Below, piece after piece: positions 1 through 7,165 of a stretch of 12,420 nt of DNA (position 1 is its first letter; each line of letters starts with the position of its first letter). Source of the stretch: Bacteroidota bacterium. Lineage in GTDB: Bacteria; Bacteroidota; Ignavibacteria; SZUA-365. The DNA lies in NCBI GenBank assembly GCA_018224345.1, contig JAGTUW010000204.1, forward strand, positions 1 through 12,420, in the 5' to 3' direction. The notes beneath the pieces were generated by a model that did not search any database, was not told the DNA's origin, and saw nothing but the letters and a program-made list of their open reading frames with translations. A program made the position numbers and the translations under genes.

Positions 1-596
1 AAAGTGTCCGCAATGACATCGACATGCGGGGAGAGCAGTGCGCGCAGGTGAGGCGTAAGACCGCCACCAAGCATGATCTTCATCTCAGGAAGCTCCGCAC
101 GGAGCTCGGAGAGCAATCGCAACGTGCCGTCCAGACCGCTGATCGATTTCGTTGTCAGGCACAGAAGATCGGGTTGCCTGCGGCGGAGGGCCTGCAGCAG
201 ATCGTATTTCGGTACCGACGTGCCGTAATGGAACACGCGCCAGCCGTCTTCTTCCAGCACGTTGGCCATGATAAGGGACGCCAGATCGTGCTGTTCGTCG
301 GGAACGCAACCCACCATGGCACTGTGGTTGCGTGTGCGCCGCGGGACGAGAGTCACGGCTTTGTGGGCGAGAATGTGTCGCACGATCTGTGTGGCCACAT
401 GTTCCTCGACGACCCCCTGTTCATTGCGCTCCCAGTCCTCCCCGAAACGAACCAATGCGGGAATGAGGATGTCGCTGTATAAATCTTCATTCGGAATTCC
501 CTGTTCCTCCCATTCGCGCACGCGGTCAAAACAACGACGGCGGTCGCCGCTGTGCAGGCATTGAAGGAATGCTTCGAGATGCTCCGGGTAATTCAT
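1..596 (-). CDS. Stand-alone cobalamin (B12)-binding protein, 3' end cut by window edge
   Basis: The frame opens with ATG at 596 and stays open for 198 codons to the left edge, so the C-terminus is missing. Residues about 1-80 look like the helical B12 cap domain (MetH-cap-like), with GEDW at 52-55 and EEH at 64-66. This gives W55 followed by E65-H66, the W-x9-EH signature known from CarH-type B12 photoreceptors. Residues from about 92 look like the Rossmann-type B12-binding domain: VGCVPDEQHDLAS places H103 where the lower axial cobalt ligand sits in DxHxxG/ExHxxG motifs, although the motif glycine is alanine here (A106). GGG at 177-179 fits the later glycine-rich loop. No DNA-binding domain precedes the cap, unlike CarH or LitR. 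It overlaps the upstream gene by ATGA, so translation is probably coupled. The family call is firm. A light- or cobalamin-sensing role is inference, and a corrinoid methyltransferase subunit is the main alternative. Confidence 0.85.
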   Translation of the reverse strand, partial: MNYPEHLEAFLQCLHSGDRRRCFDRVREWEEQGIPNEDLYSDILIPALVRFGEDWERNEQGVVEEHVATQIVRHILAHKAVTLVPRRTRNHSAMVGCVPDEQHDLASLIMANVLEEDGWRVFHYGTSVPKYDLLQALRRRQPDLLCLTTKSISGLDGTLRLLSELRAELPEMKIMLGGGLTPHLRALLSPHVDVIADT

Positions 597-1021
597 ACAC
601 GCACCTCCTGTACGATGGCTTTTTCCCGTTCCTTGAGCAGACGCAACGCTCCGCAGATATCATTGCAGTTATTCTCTTCCATGAATGCATGGGTCGCAGT
701 TTTCATTGCCGAGATCATCAGAGGAACGAACGAAGGCGGGAAGTTGCGATAACGCAGGAACTCACGCAGCCATTCGAGGTAGTCAAGCAATGCTGGAGCG
801 AGACGGTACTTCATGGTGACGGTGAAATTCTCGGCGAAGATCCTGACACATTCTTTGGCAAGCCGGGTTTTGTCCTCGTCCTGCTGAACGGATGTCAAAT
901 CCTCGTGACGCTCCAACCGGTCAATGACGGCGGAGATGATTTTGTCCTTCTGCCGGATGAACATGACGAGGTCATCCTGATCTACGGTCTCGAAGGAAAG
1001 GGTGGGAATAGGTGTGTTCAT
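593..1021 (-). CDS. Small all-helical protein coupled to the B12-binding protein
   Basis: This 142-residue protein has no signal peptide or membrane segment and is predicted by eye to be almost entirely helical. The central part (about 50-115) contains amphipathic helices with LLDYLEWLREFLRYRNFPP near its middle. That pattern resembles the helical N-terminal sensor/partner segments seen in RsbR-type or B12-binding regulators (resemblance by memory, not by search). The start at 1021 was chosen because the frame could extend to 1252 only by running into the citrate lyase gene on the other strand, and because a weak CGGAAA lies just upstream. The stop codon overlaps the start of the B12-binding gene by ATGA, which implies co-translation and probably a physical partnership. 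The function is not recognised. It may be the detached N-terminal domain of a two-domain cobalamin regulator. Confidence 0.72.
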   Translation of the reverse strand: MNTPIPTLSFETVDQDDLVMFIRQKDKIISAVIDRLERHEDLTSVQQDEDKTRLAKECVRIFAENFTVTMKYRLAPALLDYLEWLREFLRYRNFPPSFVPLMISAMKTATHAFMEENNCNDICGALRLLKEREKAIVQEVRV

Positions 1022-1140
1022 TGATTTCCGTGGCAATGATGGAAAGTCTACTGTACCGAACATGAGAATATCAGGAAAAAGTTTCGCACGCGAGCCGAAA
1101 AATCGCAATCCGGTGCTTGAGAACGTATTTGCACTGAAGA

Positions 1141-1149
1141 TGTTATATT
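1141..1149 (+). promoter_or_regulatory. Possible extended -10 element for citDE
   Basis: TGTTATATT fits an extended -10 (TGn followed by TATATT) 64 bp upstream of the citDE start. The best -35-like hexamer, TTGAGA at 1117-1122, is 21 bp away, which is longer than ideal. It lies in the 192-bp gap shared with the divergent B12 gene pair, so any regulator bound here could affect both units. No clear minus-strand promoter was found. Confidence 0.25.
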
Positions 1150-1213
1150 GGCGGTAACGGCGCGGCAGGCGCAGCGTCGGTTCTTTCTCTTCGTCACCGA
1201 ATGTGGGGTATGA

Positions 1214-2437
1214 ATGAAAAATGAATCCACTGCCGGTCGCAGCGGCATGCATGTGCGCTCCGATTGCCGGGTCACACTGACACTGCGGGAGCGGGACGGG
1301 ATCGACCTGCGGCTCGACAGCAGAGTCGAATCGCTGTACGGAGATTCAATCCGTGCACTCGCTTATGATGTCCTTCATTTTTTCGGTATGACGCAGGCGG
1401 AAGTGCTGATAGAAGACAGTGGCGCGCTGCCCTATACCATTGCCGCACGCATCGAGACCGCCGTAAAGCGACTCTTTCCCCAGGAGTCCCGCAAATATCT
1501 GTTGCCGTTTCGCGAAGGAATATGCAGCCCCGGTATCTCCGACCGCTTTCGCCGGTCGCGGCTCTATTTGCCGGGTAATGACCCGAAACTAGCCATCAAT
1601 GCCGGCCTGCATGCGCCGGATGGCGTGATTCTCGATCTCGAGGATTCCGTCTCTCCGGCGGAAAAGGATGCAGCACGCATACTCGTGCGCAATACTCTGC
1701 GGGAAGTGGATTTCTGTGGCGCCGAACGCATGGTACGTATCAACCAACTGCCGTTGGGGCATGAGGACCTCGCCGCCGTCATTCCACAACATGTGCATCT
1801 CATTCTCCTTCCCAAGGTGGAAACAGCCGGTCAGGTGCGCGAAGTCGAGTACCATGTCGACTCCCTGTGTGCCGCGGCGGGGATCGATGCACCGGTGTTC
1901 CTGATGCCGATCATCGAGAGCGCCAAAGGCACCATGCACGCCTACGACATTGCCACGGCTTCGGAATCCGTCGTCGCGCTGGCCATCGGACTGGAGGATT
2001 ACACCGCGGATATCGGCGCTGAACGGACGAACGATGGAAAGGAAAGTCTCTGGATGCGCGGGGCAGTGCTCAATGCCGCCCGTGCCGCTGGCGTGCAGGC
2101 CATCGATACCGTGTTTCCGGATGTCGACGACATGGAAGGACTGCTTGCAAGCGTCCGGGAAGCGAAATCAATGGGTTTTGACGGCAAGGGCTGCATTCAT
2201 CCCCGTCAGATCGATGTCGTGCATCGTGGCTTCGCGCCGGAAGAACATGAAATCGAAAGGGCGAAACGCATCGTGCTGGCCTTCGACGCAGCGGAACGTC
2301 AGGGACTCGGTGTCGTCGCCCTCGGATCGAAAATGATCGATGCCCCTGTCGTCAAACGTGCGCAGCGTACCATCGATCTGGCGCTGCAATCCGGTATGCT
2401 CGATGAACACTGGAAGGAGAATGCAGATGAAGGATAA
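1214..2437 (+). CDS. citE: Citrate lyase fused acyl-carrier (gamma) and beta subunit, CitD-CitE
   Basis: Residues about 1-95 match CitD, the acyl-carrier subunit, with RVESLYGDSIRAL at 37-49 and DSGALPYTIAARIETA at 68-83. Residues about 113-407 are CitE, the (3S)-citryl-CoA lyase of the HpcH/HpaI/CitE TIM-barrel family. Seen there are RLYLPGN at 116-122, DLED at 141-144, PKVE at 200-203, IESAKG at 234-239 and EDYTADIGAERT at 261-272. The protein would carry the prosthetic arm and also cleave citryl-thioester to oxaloacetate and acetyl-thioester. In standard operons citD and citE are separate genes; here one frame covers both. The likely attachment serine is S16, but ungapped alignment to classical CitD puts it one residue off. 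GGGG at 1205-1208 is a weak ribosome site. A start at M12 is possible, but the first ATG keeps the AG found ahead of the serine in CitD. It overlaps citF by 11 bp. Citramalate lyase is the main alternative activity. Confidence 0.88.
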   Translation: MKNESTAGRSGMHVRSDCRVTLTLRERDGIDLRLDSRVESLYGDSIRALAYDVLHFFGMTQAEVLIEDSGALPYTIAARIETAVKRLFPQESRKYLLPFREGICSPGISDRFRRSRLYLPGNDPKLAINAGLHAPDGVILDLEDSVSPAEKDAARILVRNTLREVDFCGAERMVRINQLPLGHEDLAAVIPQHVHLILLPKVETAGQVREVEYHVDSLCAAAGIDAPVFLMPIIESAKGTMHAYDIATASESVVALAIGLEDYTADIGAERTNDGKESLWMRGAVLNAARAAGVQAIDTVFPDVDDMEGLLASVREAKSMGFDGKGCIHPRQIDVVHRGFAPEEHEIERAKRIVLAFDAAERQGLGVVALGSKMIDAPVVKRAQRTIDLALQSGMLDEHWKENADEG

Positions 2438-3983
2438 TTTCGTTCGCAATGCAGCAGGCCGCGAGGTCCTTACGGAAATCAACGGCCTCGACGCAACGCC
2501 CTTCATGGGAGTGGGCAGGTACCGGCCGGAAGGCAGGAAAACAGCGCCACCGCTCGCTTCCTGTGCCGATTACCCGGCGGACGGCAACAAGGTCGTCGCC
2601 GACCTGAAAACCGCTCTCGAAAATGCGGGCCTGCGTGACGGCATGACAATTTCGACGCATCACCATTTTCGCAACGGCGACCTCGTGGCGAATATGCTCT
2701 TTGATATCGCAGCGGATATGGGGGTCCGGGACCTGCGCTGGTTTCCCTCGGCCTCCTTTCCCTGTCATGCACCGCTGATACGACACCTCGACGATGGAGT
2801 CATCCATCATATCGAGGGTTCGATGAACGGTCCGTTGGGCGACTATGCCTCCGCGGGCAGGATGCGCGGCCTGGGCGTGCTGCGCTCGCATGGCGGGCGC
2901 TACCAGGCGATTCAGGACGGAGAAGTGCATATCGATATCGCCGTCATCGCGGCGCCCACATCCGACCCCTTCGGGAACTGCAACGGTGTCTCCGGACCCT
3001 CGGCCTGCGGAGGACTCGGCTTCGCGCTTGCCGATTCGCAGTATGCCGACCGCGTCATCGTCGTAACGGACAACCTGGTCCCCTTTCCCTGTGTCCCCTG
3101 GCAGATCATGGGGAATCATGTCGACAGCGTCGTCGTCATCGACAGCATCGGTGATCCGGCGAAAATCGTCAGCGGAACCACGAACATCACCCGCAGTCCC
3201 GACCGGTTGCTCATCGCCGAACGCACCGCCCGTTTCGTCGAGGCAGCGGGTATTCTCCGCGATGGGTTCTCCTTTCAGGCGGGAGCGGGAGGGACCTCAC
3301 TGGCCTTTGCCGTATTTCTCCGCGACATGATGCGGGCAGGCGGGATCAAGGCCCGCTTCGTGCGTGGCGGGAGTACGCAGTATCTCGTCGATATGCTGGA
3401 AGAAGGATTGACCGATTACATTCTCGACGGACAGACGTTTGATCTCGCGGGAGTGCGGTCTATGCGGGAGAATCCACAGCACATTCATACGAATCCCTTT
3501 GTCAGCTACAATTACCACAACAAGGGAAACATCTCCTCGATGGTGGATGTCGTCGTACTCGGCGCCACGGAGGTCGATGTGCATTTCAATGCCAATGTGG
3601 TCACACACAGTGACGGACGGCTGCTGCACGGCATCGGCGGATGGCAGAACTGTCTTTTCTCGAAATGCACCATTCTCCCCATTCCGGGTTTTCGTGACAG
3701 GATCCCCGTCATCGTCGACCGGGTGACCACGTTGTGCGGACCGGGAGAACTCATCGATGTCATCGTCACGGAACGCGGCATTGCAATCAATCCGCTGCGG
3801 CAGGATCTGATCGAACGCACGCGCAATTCCGGACTGCCCATTCGTCCCATAGAGGAAATCAAACACGAAGTGGAATCGCTCTGCGGTGGTTCGCCCGCGA
3901 CACCCCGCTTTCGTGACAACGCCATCGCCGCCGTCAAATGGGTCGACGGTACGGTGCTCGATATCGTGCGTCAGCTCGAGTGA
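2427..3983 (+). CDS. citF: Citrate lyase alpha subunit (citrate:acetyl-ACP transferase)
   Basis: The alpha subunit swaps the acetyl group on the acyl-carrier domain for citrate, forming citryl-ACP for the CitE domain. The product is 518 residues, normal for CitF. Recognisable stretches are THHHFRNGD near residue 77, LVPFPCVPWQ near 219, GAGGTSLAFAVFLRDMM near 287, DVVVLGATEVDVHFNANV near 374, and TERGIAINPLRQDLIERT towards the C-terminus. The start at 2427 was preferred over an in-frame ATG at 2421 because AAGGAGA at 2414-2420 leaves six bases to 2427 but none to 2421. The gene overlaps citDE by 11 bp, so the two subunits are translationally linked. One oddity is that the usual GGHxDTAAG-like motif reads GGWQNCLFSK here, starting at residue 404. 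The accessory genes citC, citX and citG are not adjacent. Confidence 0.9.
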   Translation: MKDNFVRNAAGREVLTEINGLDATPFMGVGRYRPEGRKTAPPLASCADYPADGNKVVADLKTALENAGLRDGMTISTHHHFRNGDLVANMLFDIAADMGVRDLRWFPSASFPCHAPLIRHLDDGVIHHIEGSMNGPLGDYASAGRMRGLGVLRSHGGRYQAIQDGEVHIDIAVIAAPTSDPFGNCNGVSGPSACGGLGFALADSQYADRVIVVTDNLVPFPCVPWQIMGNHVDSVVVIDSIGDPAKIVSGTTNITRSPDRLLIAERTARFVEAAGILRDGFSFQAGAGGTSLAFAVFLRDMMRAGGIKARFVRGGSTQYLVDMLEEGLTDYILDGQTFDLAGVRSMRENPQHIHTNPFVSYNYHNKGNISSMVDVVVLGATEVDVHFNANVVTHSDGRLLHGIGGWQNCLFSKCTILPIPGFRDRIPVIVDRVTTLCGPGELIDVIVTERGIAINPLRQDLIERTRNSGLPIRPIEEIKHEVESLCGGSPATPRFRDNAIAAVKWVDGTVLDIVRQLE

Positions 3984-4022
3984 GATGACGCATACGGAAT
4001 TTCACATGACGGGCTGTATCAG

Positions 4023-4051
4023 CATGTTCCGGTCCATCACCATGTTCCGGT
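4023..4051 (+). repeat. Short direct repeat between convergent genes
   Basis: CATGTTCCGGT occurs at 4023-4033 and again at 4041-4051, 18 bp apart start to start, in the 77-bp gap between the convergent citF and NlpC/P60 genes. No T-tract or strong hairpin was seen in this gap, so there is no obvious terminator for either gene. It is probably a small local duplication. Confidence 0.5.
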
Positions 4052-4060
4052 GAGAATGCA

Positions 4061-4621
4061 TCATTTGATGATCATGCGTGCACCGGCATAGTGGCGGGTG
4101 TAATATGGGTCATCGAGTGAGGAGACGATGACGCCCGCACGTGTGGAGGCGTGGATGAAGCGGTCGTTGCCGACATAGATGCCGACATGGGAGATTCCCT
4201 TGCCGGCGGTATTTGCGAAAAAGACCAGGTCGGCGGGTTGCAACTGCGCGCGTTTGATTGCGCGGCCTTTTCCGTACATATCCCGTGAGCGGCGGGGAAG
4301 GACGAGATCGAATTTTTTGAATATAGCGTGCACCAGTCCCGAACAATCGACCCCGCGTTTCGAGTTGCCTGCGTAGCGGTAGGGGGCTCCCAGCCAGTCG
4401 TAGGATTCACCGATCACCGCGCGTCGTCCTGCACTCAGGTTATCCGGCAATACCGGGCGCTGCGCTGTCGTCGAGCCTGGCCCACCCTTGACGCCTCTGC
4501 CGGCGGTGGTCTCGACGGCACTGCTGCAGGCCGCCAGCAACAACGGAAACAGGACGATCAGCAGCAAGCGCAGTTGTTCATCATGGCGTGTCAAAAAGTA
4601 TCCAGGTCTTCGCATGGGCAT
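4061..4621 (-). CDS. NlpC/P60 peptidoglycan endopeptidase lipoprotein
   Basis: This 186-residue protein starts with a basic segment, then a hydrophobic stretch (about 18-31) ending in the lipobox LAAC, with C32 as the lipidated cysteine. S33 at the next position predicts outer-membrane sorting. After a low-complexity linker (about 35-65), the NlpC/P60 domain fills residues 66-186. It has the nucleophile in DCSGL (C93), the catalytic histidine in SHVGIYV (H145) and a third polar residue in FIHAS (H157). Such Spr/MepS-like enzymes cut peptide cross-links or stem peptides of peptidoglycan in the periplasm. Length and layout match single-domain Spr-type proteins. There is no convincing Shine-Dalgarno before the ATG at 4621, and a second ATG lies at 4615; both keep the signal peptide. 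It is monocistronic and convergent with citF. Confidence 0.9.
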   Translation of the reverse strand: MPMRRPGYFLTRHDEQLRLLLIVLFPLLLAACSSAVETTAGRGVKGGPGSTTAQRPVLPDNLSAGRRAVIGESYDWLGAPYRYAGNSKRGVDCSGLVHAIFKKFDLVLPRRSRDMYGKGRAIKRAQLQPADLVFFANTAGKGISHVGIYVGNDRFIHASTRAGVIVSSLDDPYYTRHYAGARMIIK

Positions 4622-4656
4622 AACTTGTTCATATTGCTGGACTTTCTATTTGGAAA

Positions 4657-4687
4657 ATAAAGTAATTTCTCAAGAGAGAAAAACAAA
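4657..4687 (-). promoter_or_regulatory. Possible Bacteroidota-type promoter for the NlpC/P60 gene
   Basis: On the minus strand, TTTG (4684-4687) is followed after 19 bases by TACTTTAT (4657-4664). This resembles the TTTG / TAnnTTTG promoter pattern of Bacteroidota. Transcription would start roughly 30 bases before the ATG at 4621. The region is A/T-rich, so a chance match is possible. Confidence 0.3.
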
Positions 4688-4849
4688 AAACTCATTGTCG
4701 GGTACATGTCCGAGGTTTCAGGGAGTGTTGTATACACGGCGCTGTGTACGATGTGCCAGACTGTCCTCATGCTGGCTGGCCATCGGATGGTTCACGATGG
4801 CGGGATGAAGGTGGGCGCAGCCATAGCTGAACCTTCGCAGTGAACGCTC

Positions 4850-4975
4850 TTCCGGCAGAAATTAAAAGCAGTTAAGCAGGCGGATTCGTCATTCCGGCAG
4901 AAATTAAAAGCAGTTAAGCAGGCGGATTCGTTATTCCCGGCGATATTACATGCAGTTAACTCACCGTATTTGTCA
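4850..4975 (+). repeat. Three tandem 42-bp repeat units
   Basis: Units lie at 4850-4891, 4892-4933 and 4934-4975. Units 1 and 2 differ at only one base. Unit 3 is clearly related but diverged, sharing GCAGTTAA and the TTCC.GGC-like start. A weak fourth remnant may begin at 4976. The shared core resembles ATTAnAnGCAGTTAA. TAA triplets in the units argue against coding. There are no unique spacers, so it is not a CRISPR array. Confidence 0.85.
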
Positions 4976-5037
4976 TTTCAGGTAAGCAATTTCAGTTTAC
5001 CGGCACAGAAGCGCATTCTGTCGAAGTTGTCCGGCAC

Positions 5038-5064
5038 GGGGGCCTATGGGCGGGGGCCTATGGG
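5038..5064 (+). repeat. 14-bp-period tandem duplication
   Basis: GGGGGCCTATGGG at 5038-5050 is repeated exactly at 5052-5064 with a single C between. It lies about 100 bp upstream of tRNA-Ala and is probably a slippage product in G-rich DNA. Confidence 0.75.
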
Positions 5065-5123
5065 ATAGCTCCGTCTCTGTGCTACTGCATTGCAGCCCGG
5101 GCGGGGCGGGCCATATGCTCTTC

Positions 5124-5154
5124 TTGCATTATCGGCGTCGATGTACTACATTTG
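5124..5154 (+). promoter_or_regulatory. Promoter of tRNA-Ala
   Basis: TTGCAT (5124-5129) and TACATT (5147-5152) are 17 bp apart. The second element extends to TACATTTG, an exact match to TAnnTTTG, the -7 consensus of Bacteroidota. The predicted start near 5159 lies just before the mature tRNA 5' end at 5162. Confidence 0.6.
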
Positions 5155-5158
5155 TAAG

Positions 5159-5237
<79 letters not shown>

Positions 5238-5332
5238 GAACAAATATGTTGGACCAGAGACGGATTGTATGAACGTGCAGATTGTTTGTTATTACATTTC
5301 ACACACCGCTCAGGCCACGGCAGTTCTTCGCT

Positions 5333-5360
5333 AAGTGCATCCCACAGGTGCACTTTTTTT
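5333..5360 (+). terminator. Hairpin plus T-tract after tRNA-Ala, abutting the NIF3 start
   Basis: AAGTGCA (5333-5339) pairs with TGCACTT (5349-5355) around a 9-base loop, and T runs from 5354 to 5360. This is a modest intrinsic terminator, suited to ending the tRNA-Ala transcript. It ends one base before the NIF3 start codon at 5362, so it could also act as an attenuator for that gene. Confidence 0.6.
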
Positions 5361-5361
5361 A

Positions 5362-6396
5362 ATGCTATGTGTCGCTGACATATTGTCGGAACTGCTGTCC
5401 TGGGCGCCGCCCGCCATTGCATGGGATCGTGATAACATCGGCCTGCTGGTCGGTCGCCGTGATGCGTCCGTTTCACGCGTGCTGCTGTGTCTCGACGTCA
5501 CGCCTGAGGTTGTTTCCGAAGCGGTACGCGAAGAGGCGGAGCTGATCATCGCGCATCATCCGATTATTTTTCACCCGTTGAAGGCTTTGCGAACCGATGA
5601 AACGCGGGGTGCGATGCTGGCCGAGTTGCTGCGGCGGAACATCAACGTCATCGCATTGCATACGAATGCAGATGCGACCCGGCACGGCCTGAATCATATT
5701 CTCGCGCAATCGCTGGGGTTGCAGGAAATAGAAGCGCTTGATCCTGTGAAGGGCCACCTGCGCGTGCTTTCTCTCCGTATCAGACGTTCGGAGGGGGAAA
5801 CGATTGTTCTTCCCGCACTCGCCGGGGCGGAGGAGCAGGTTGAATACGACTGTCGCGTCATTGAAGATGACTGGATGCGAATTGACCTGCGTGCGCCGTC
5901 ATGGCGCACTGCGGAAATGCGCAGGAAGTTCGGACTCCGGCTTGCGGACATTCCGCATTCCTTCAGCGAGTATCGTATCGAGGATGGACTGCCGGATTAT
6001 GGTATCGGAAGTATCGGTACGCTTCCACAGGAGATGAAGGTGCAGACGTTCCTTGCCAGTGTCAAACACGCGCTTGCGTGCCGGATGTTGCGGGTGTCCC
6101 CGTACAGGAAAGATGATACGATCCGTCGCATTGCTGTGTGCAGCGGTGCAGGTTCCTCCTGCATTCCCACTGCCATCGCCGCAGGCGCAGATGCCTTGGT
6201 CACAGGTGATCTGACGCACCATGTATTCCTCGATTATCAGAGGGCCATTCTGCTCGTGGATGCAGGACATTACGAGACGGAACACTTATTTATCGGCCTC
6301 TGCGCCGCACGTCTCGAATCGGCAGTTTTCGAGAACAACGAAAAAATTGATATTTTACAAGCCAGGACCAATACCAATCCAATCTGGTTCGAATAG
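5362..6396 (+). CDS. NIF3-family dinuclear metal-centre protein (GTP cyclohydrolase I type 2-like)
   Basis: This 344-residue cytoplasmic protein of the NIF3/DUF34 family belongs to a group that forms hexamers with two metal ions per subunit; the true substrate is unsettled. Metal ligands are visible as AHHP (H65-H66), HTNAD (H100, D104) and DAGHYETE near the C-terminus (H303, E307). About 140-250 is the PII/CutA-like insert found in the longer members. DNIGLLVG at 25-32 is the typical N-terminal motif. The ATG at 5362 was chosen because the product then begins directly with VADILSELLSW, as in relatives. An in-frame GTG at 5335 would lie inside the terminator stem. Neither start has a good ribosome site; AGGTG at 5346-5350 is 11 bases from the ATG. 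The zinc-ribbon gene follows after 22 bp, a pairing common in many bacteria, which suggests linked function. Confidence 0.88.
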   Translation: MLCVADILSELLSWAPPAIAWDRDNIGLLVGRRDASVSRVLLCLDVTPEVVSEAVREEAELIIAHHPIIFHPLKALRTDETRGAMLAELLRRNINVIALHTNADATRHGLNHILAQSLGLQEIEALDPVKGHLRVLSLRIRRSEGETIVLPALAGAEEQVEYDCRVIEDDWMRIDLRAPSWRTAEMRRKFGLRLADIPHSFSEYRIEDGLPDYGIGSIGTLPQEMKVQTFLASVKHALACRMLRVSPYRKDDTIRRIAVCSGAGSSCIPTAIAAGADALVTGDLTHHVFLDYQRAILLVDAGHYETEHLFIGLCAARLESAVFENNEKIDILQARTNTNPIWFE

Positions 6397-6418
6397 AAGA
6401 AGAATCTAAGGAGTTCCC

Positions 6419-7141
6419 TTGAAAAGCATACTTCAATCGCTGTACCTGCTGCAATTACTCGATTCGGAACTGGACGAATTGCGCGATTTACGCGGAGATC
6501 TTCCAGACACGGTCAATACTATGGAAAAGGACTATGAGGCCATCGAGGCGCGTATCGAGGAAATCGAAGAGGCGCTCAAACGCGGTGCCGCAGAACGCAG
6601 TTTGAAGGAAAAAGAGTCGTTGGAGTTGATTGGCAAGATCGACAAATACAAAGGTCAGCAGCTCGAGGTCACCAACAACAGGGAATATGATGCGTTGACG
6701 CGTGAAATGGAGACCGCGGAAACGACAATCACCACGAACGAGATGCTGGTTCAGGAATGGATTGAGCAGAATGAGGAATTGAAAACGAGCAAGGAGCAGT
6801 TCGAGGCGCGTCGCAGCGAACTCAGCGCTGAACTCGAGGTCAAGCGTGAGGAACTCAAGGAAATTCTCGCCGCGACACGCGAGGAGGAAGTCACCTATGA
6901 GCGTCACCGTGATGAGGTGATCAAGGAAGTCCTCGATCGTGATCTGGAACTCTATACACGAATCCGCGATGCAAAGGGGAAGGCCGTTGCCCCGATTCGT
7001 CGCGAATCCTGCAGCGGCTGCTATAACGTTATTCCACCGCAGCTGATTCTGGAAATCAAGAAGAATGACCGCCTGTTCACTTGCGAGCACTGCGGCCGCA
7101 TTCTCGTTTCGGAAGAGATCGCGCAGGAAACGAACATCTGA
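6419..7141 (+). CDS. Coiled-coil protein with C4-type zinc ribbon
   Basis: A 240-residue protein. Residues about 10-185 are heptad-rich, highly charged coiled coil. Residues 198-225 form a C4 zinc ribbon with C198-x2-C201 and C222-x2-C225, and the segment YNVIPPQLILEIKK between them is typical of this family (zf-RING_7/DUF164). The molecular role is not settled; nucleic-acid-associated or adaptor functions have been suggested for relatives. The start is TTG at 6419, supported by a strong AAGGAG at 6408-6413 with five bases of spacing. It follows the NIF3 gene by 22 bp, so the two probably share a transcript. Confidence 0.9.
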   Translation: MKSILQSLYLLQLLDSELDELRDLRGDLPDTVNTMEKDYEAIEARIEEIEEALKRGAAERSLKEKESLELIGKIDKYKGQQLEVTNNREYDALTREMETAETTITTNEMLVQEWIEQNEELKTSKEQFEARRSELSAELEVKREELKEILAATREEEVTYERHRDEVIKEVLDRDLELYTRIRDAKGKAVAPIRRESCSGCYNVIPPQLILEIKKNDRLFTCEHCGRILVSEEIAQETNI

Positions 7142-7142
7142 G

Positions 7143-7165
7143 TCCATTCCCGATCACGGAATGGA
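7143..7165 (+). terminator. Stem-loop just after the zinc-ribbon gene
   Basis: TCCATTCC (7143-7150) pairs perfectly with GGAATGGA (7158-7165) around a 7-base loop, starting two bases after the stop codon. There is no T-run after it, so it may stabilise the 3' end rather than act as a proper intrinsic terminator. Confidence 0.35.

Noticed and set aside
1022..1252. A 77-residue N-terminal extension of the helical protein
   Set aside because: It would overlap the start of citDE on the other strand and occupy the whole divergent control region; the ATG at 1021 is more economical.
2352..3119. A 255-codon minus-strand frame opposite citF
   Set aside because: It is a shadow of citF, whose product is clearly conserved; no ribosome site or domain was seen.
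4850..4975. CRISPR array
   Set aside because: The 42-bp units are directly adjacent, with no unique spacers and no cas genes.
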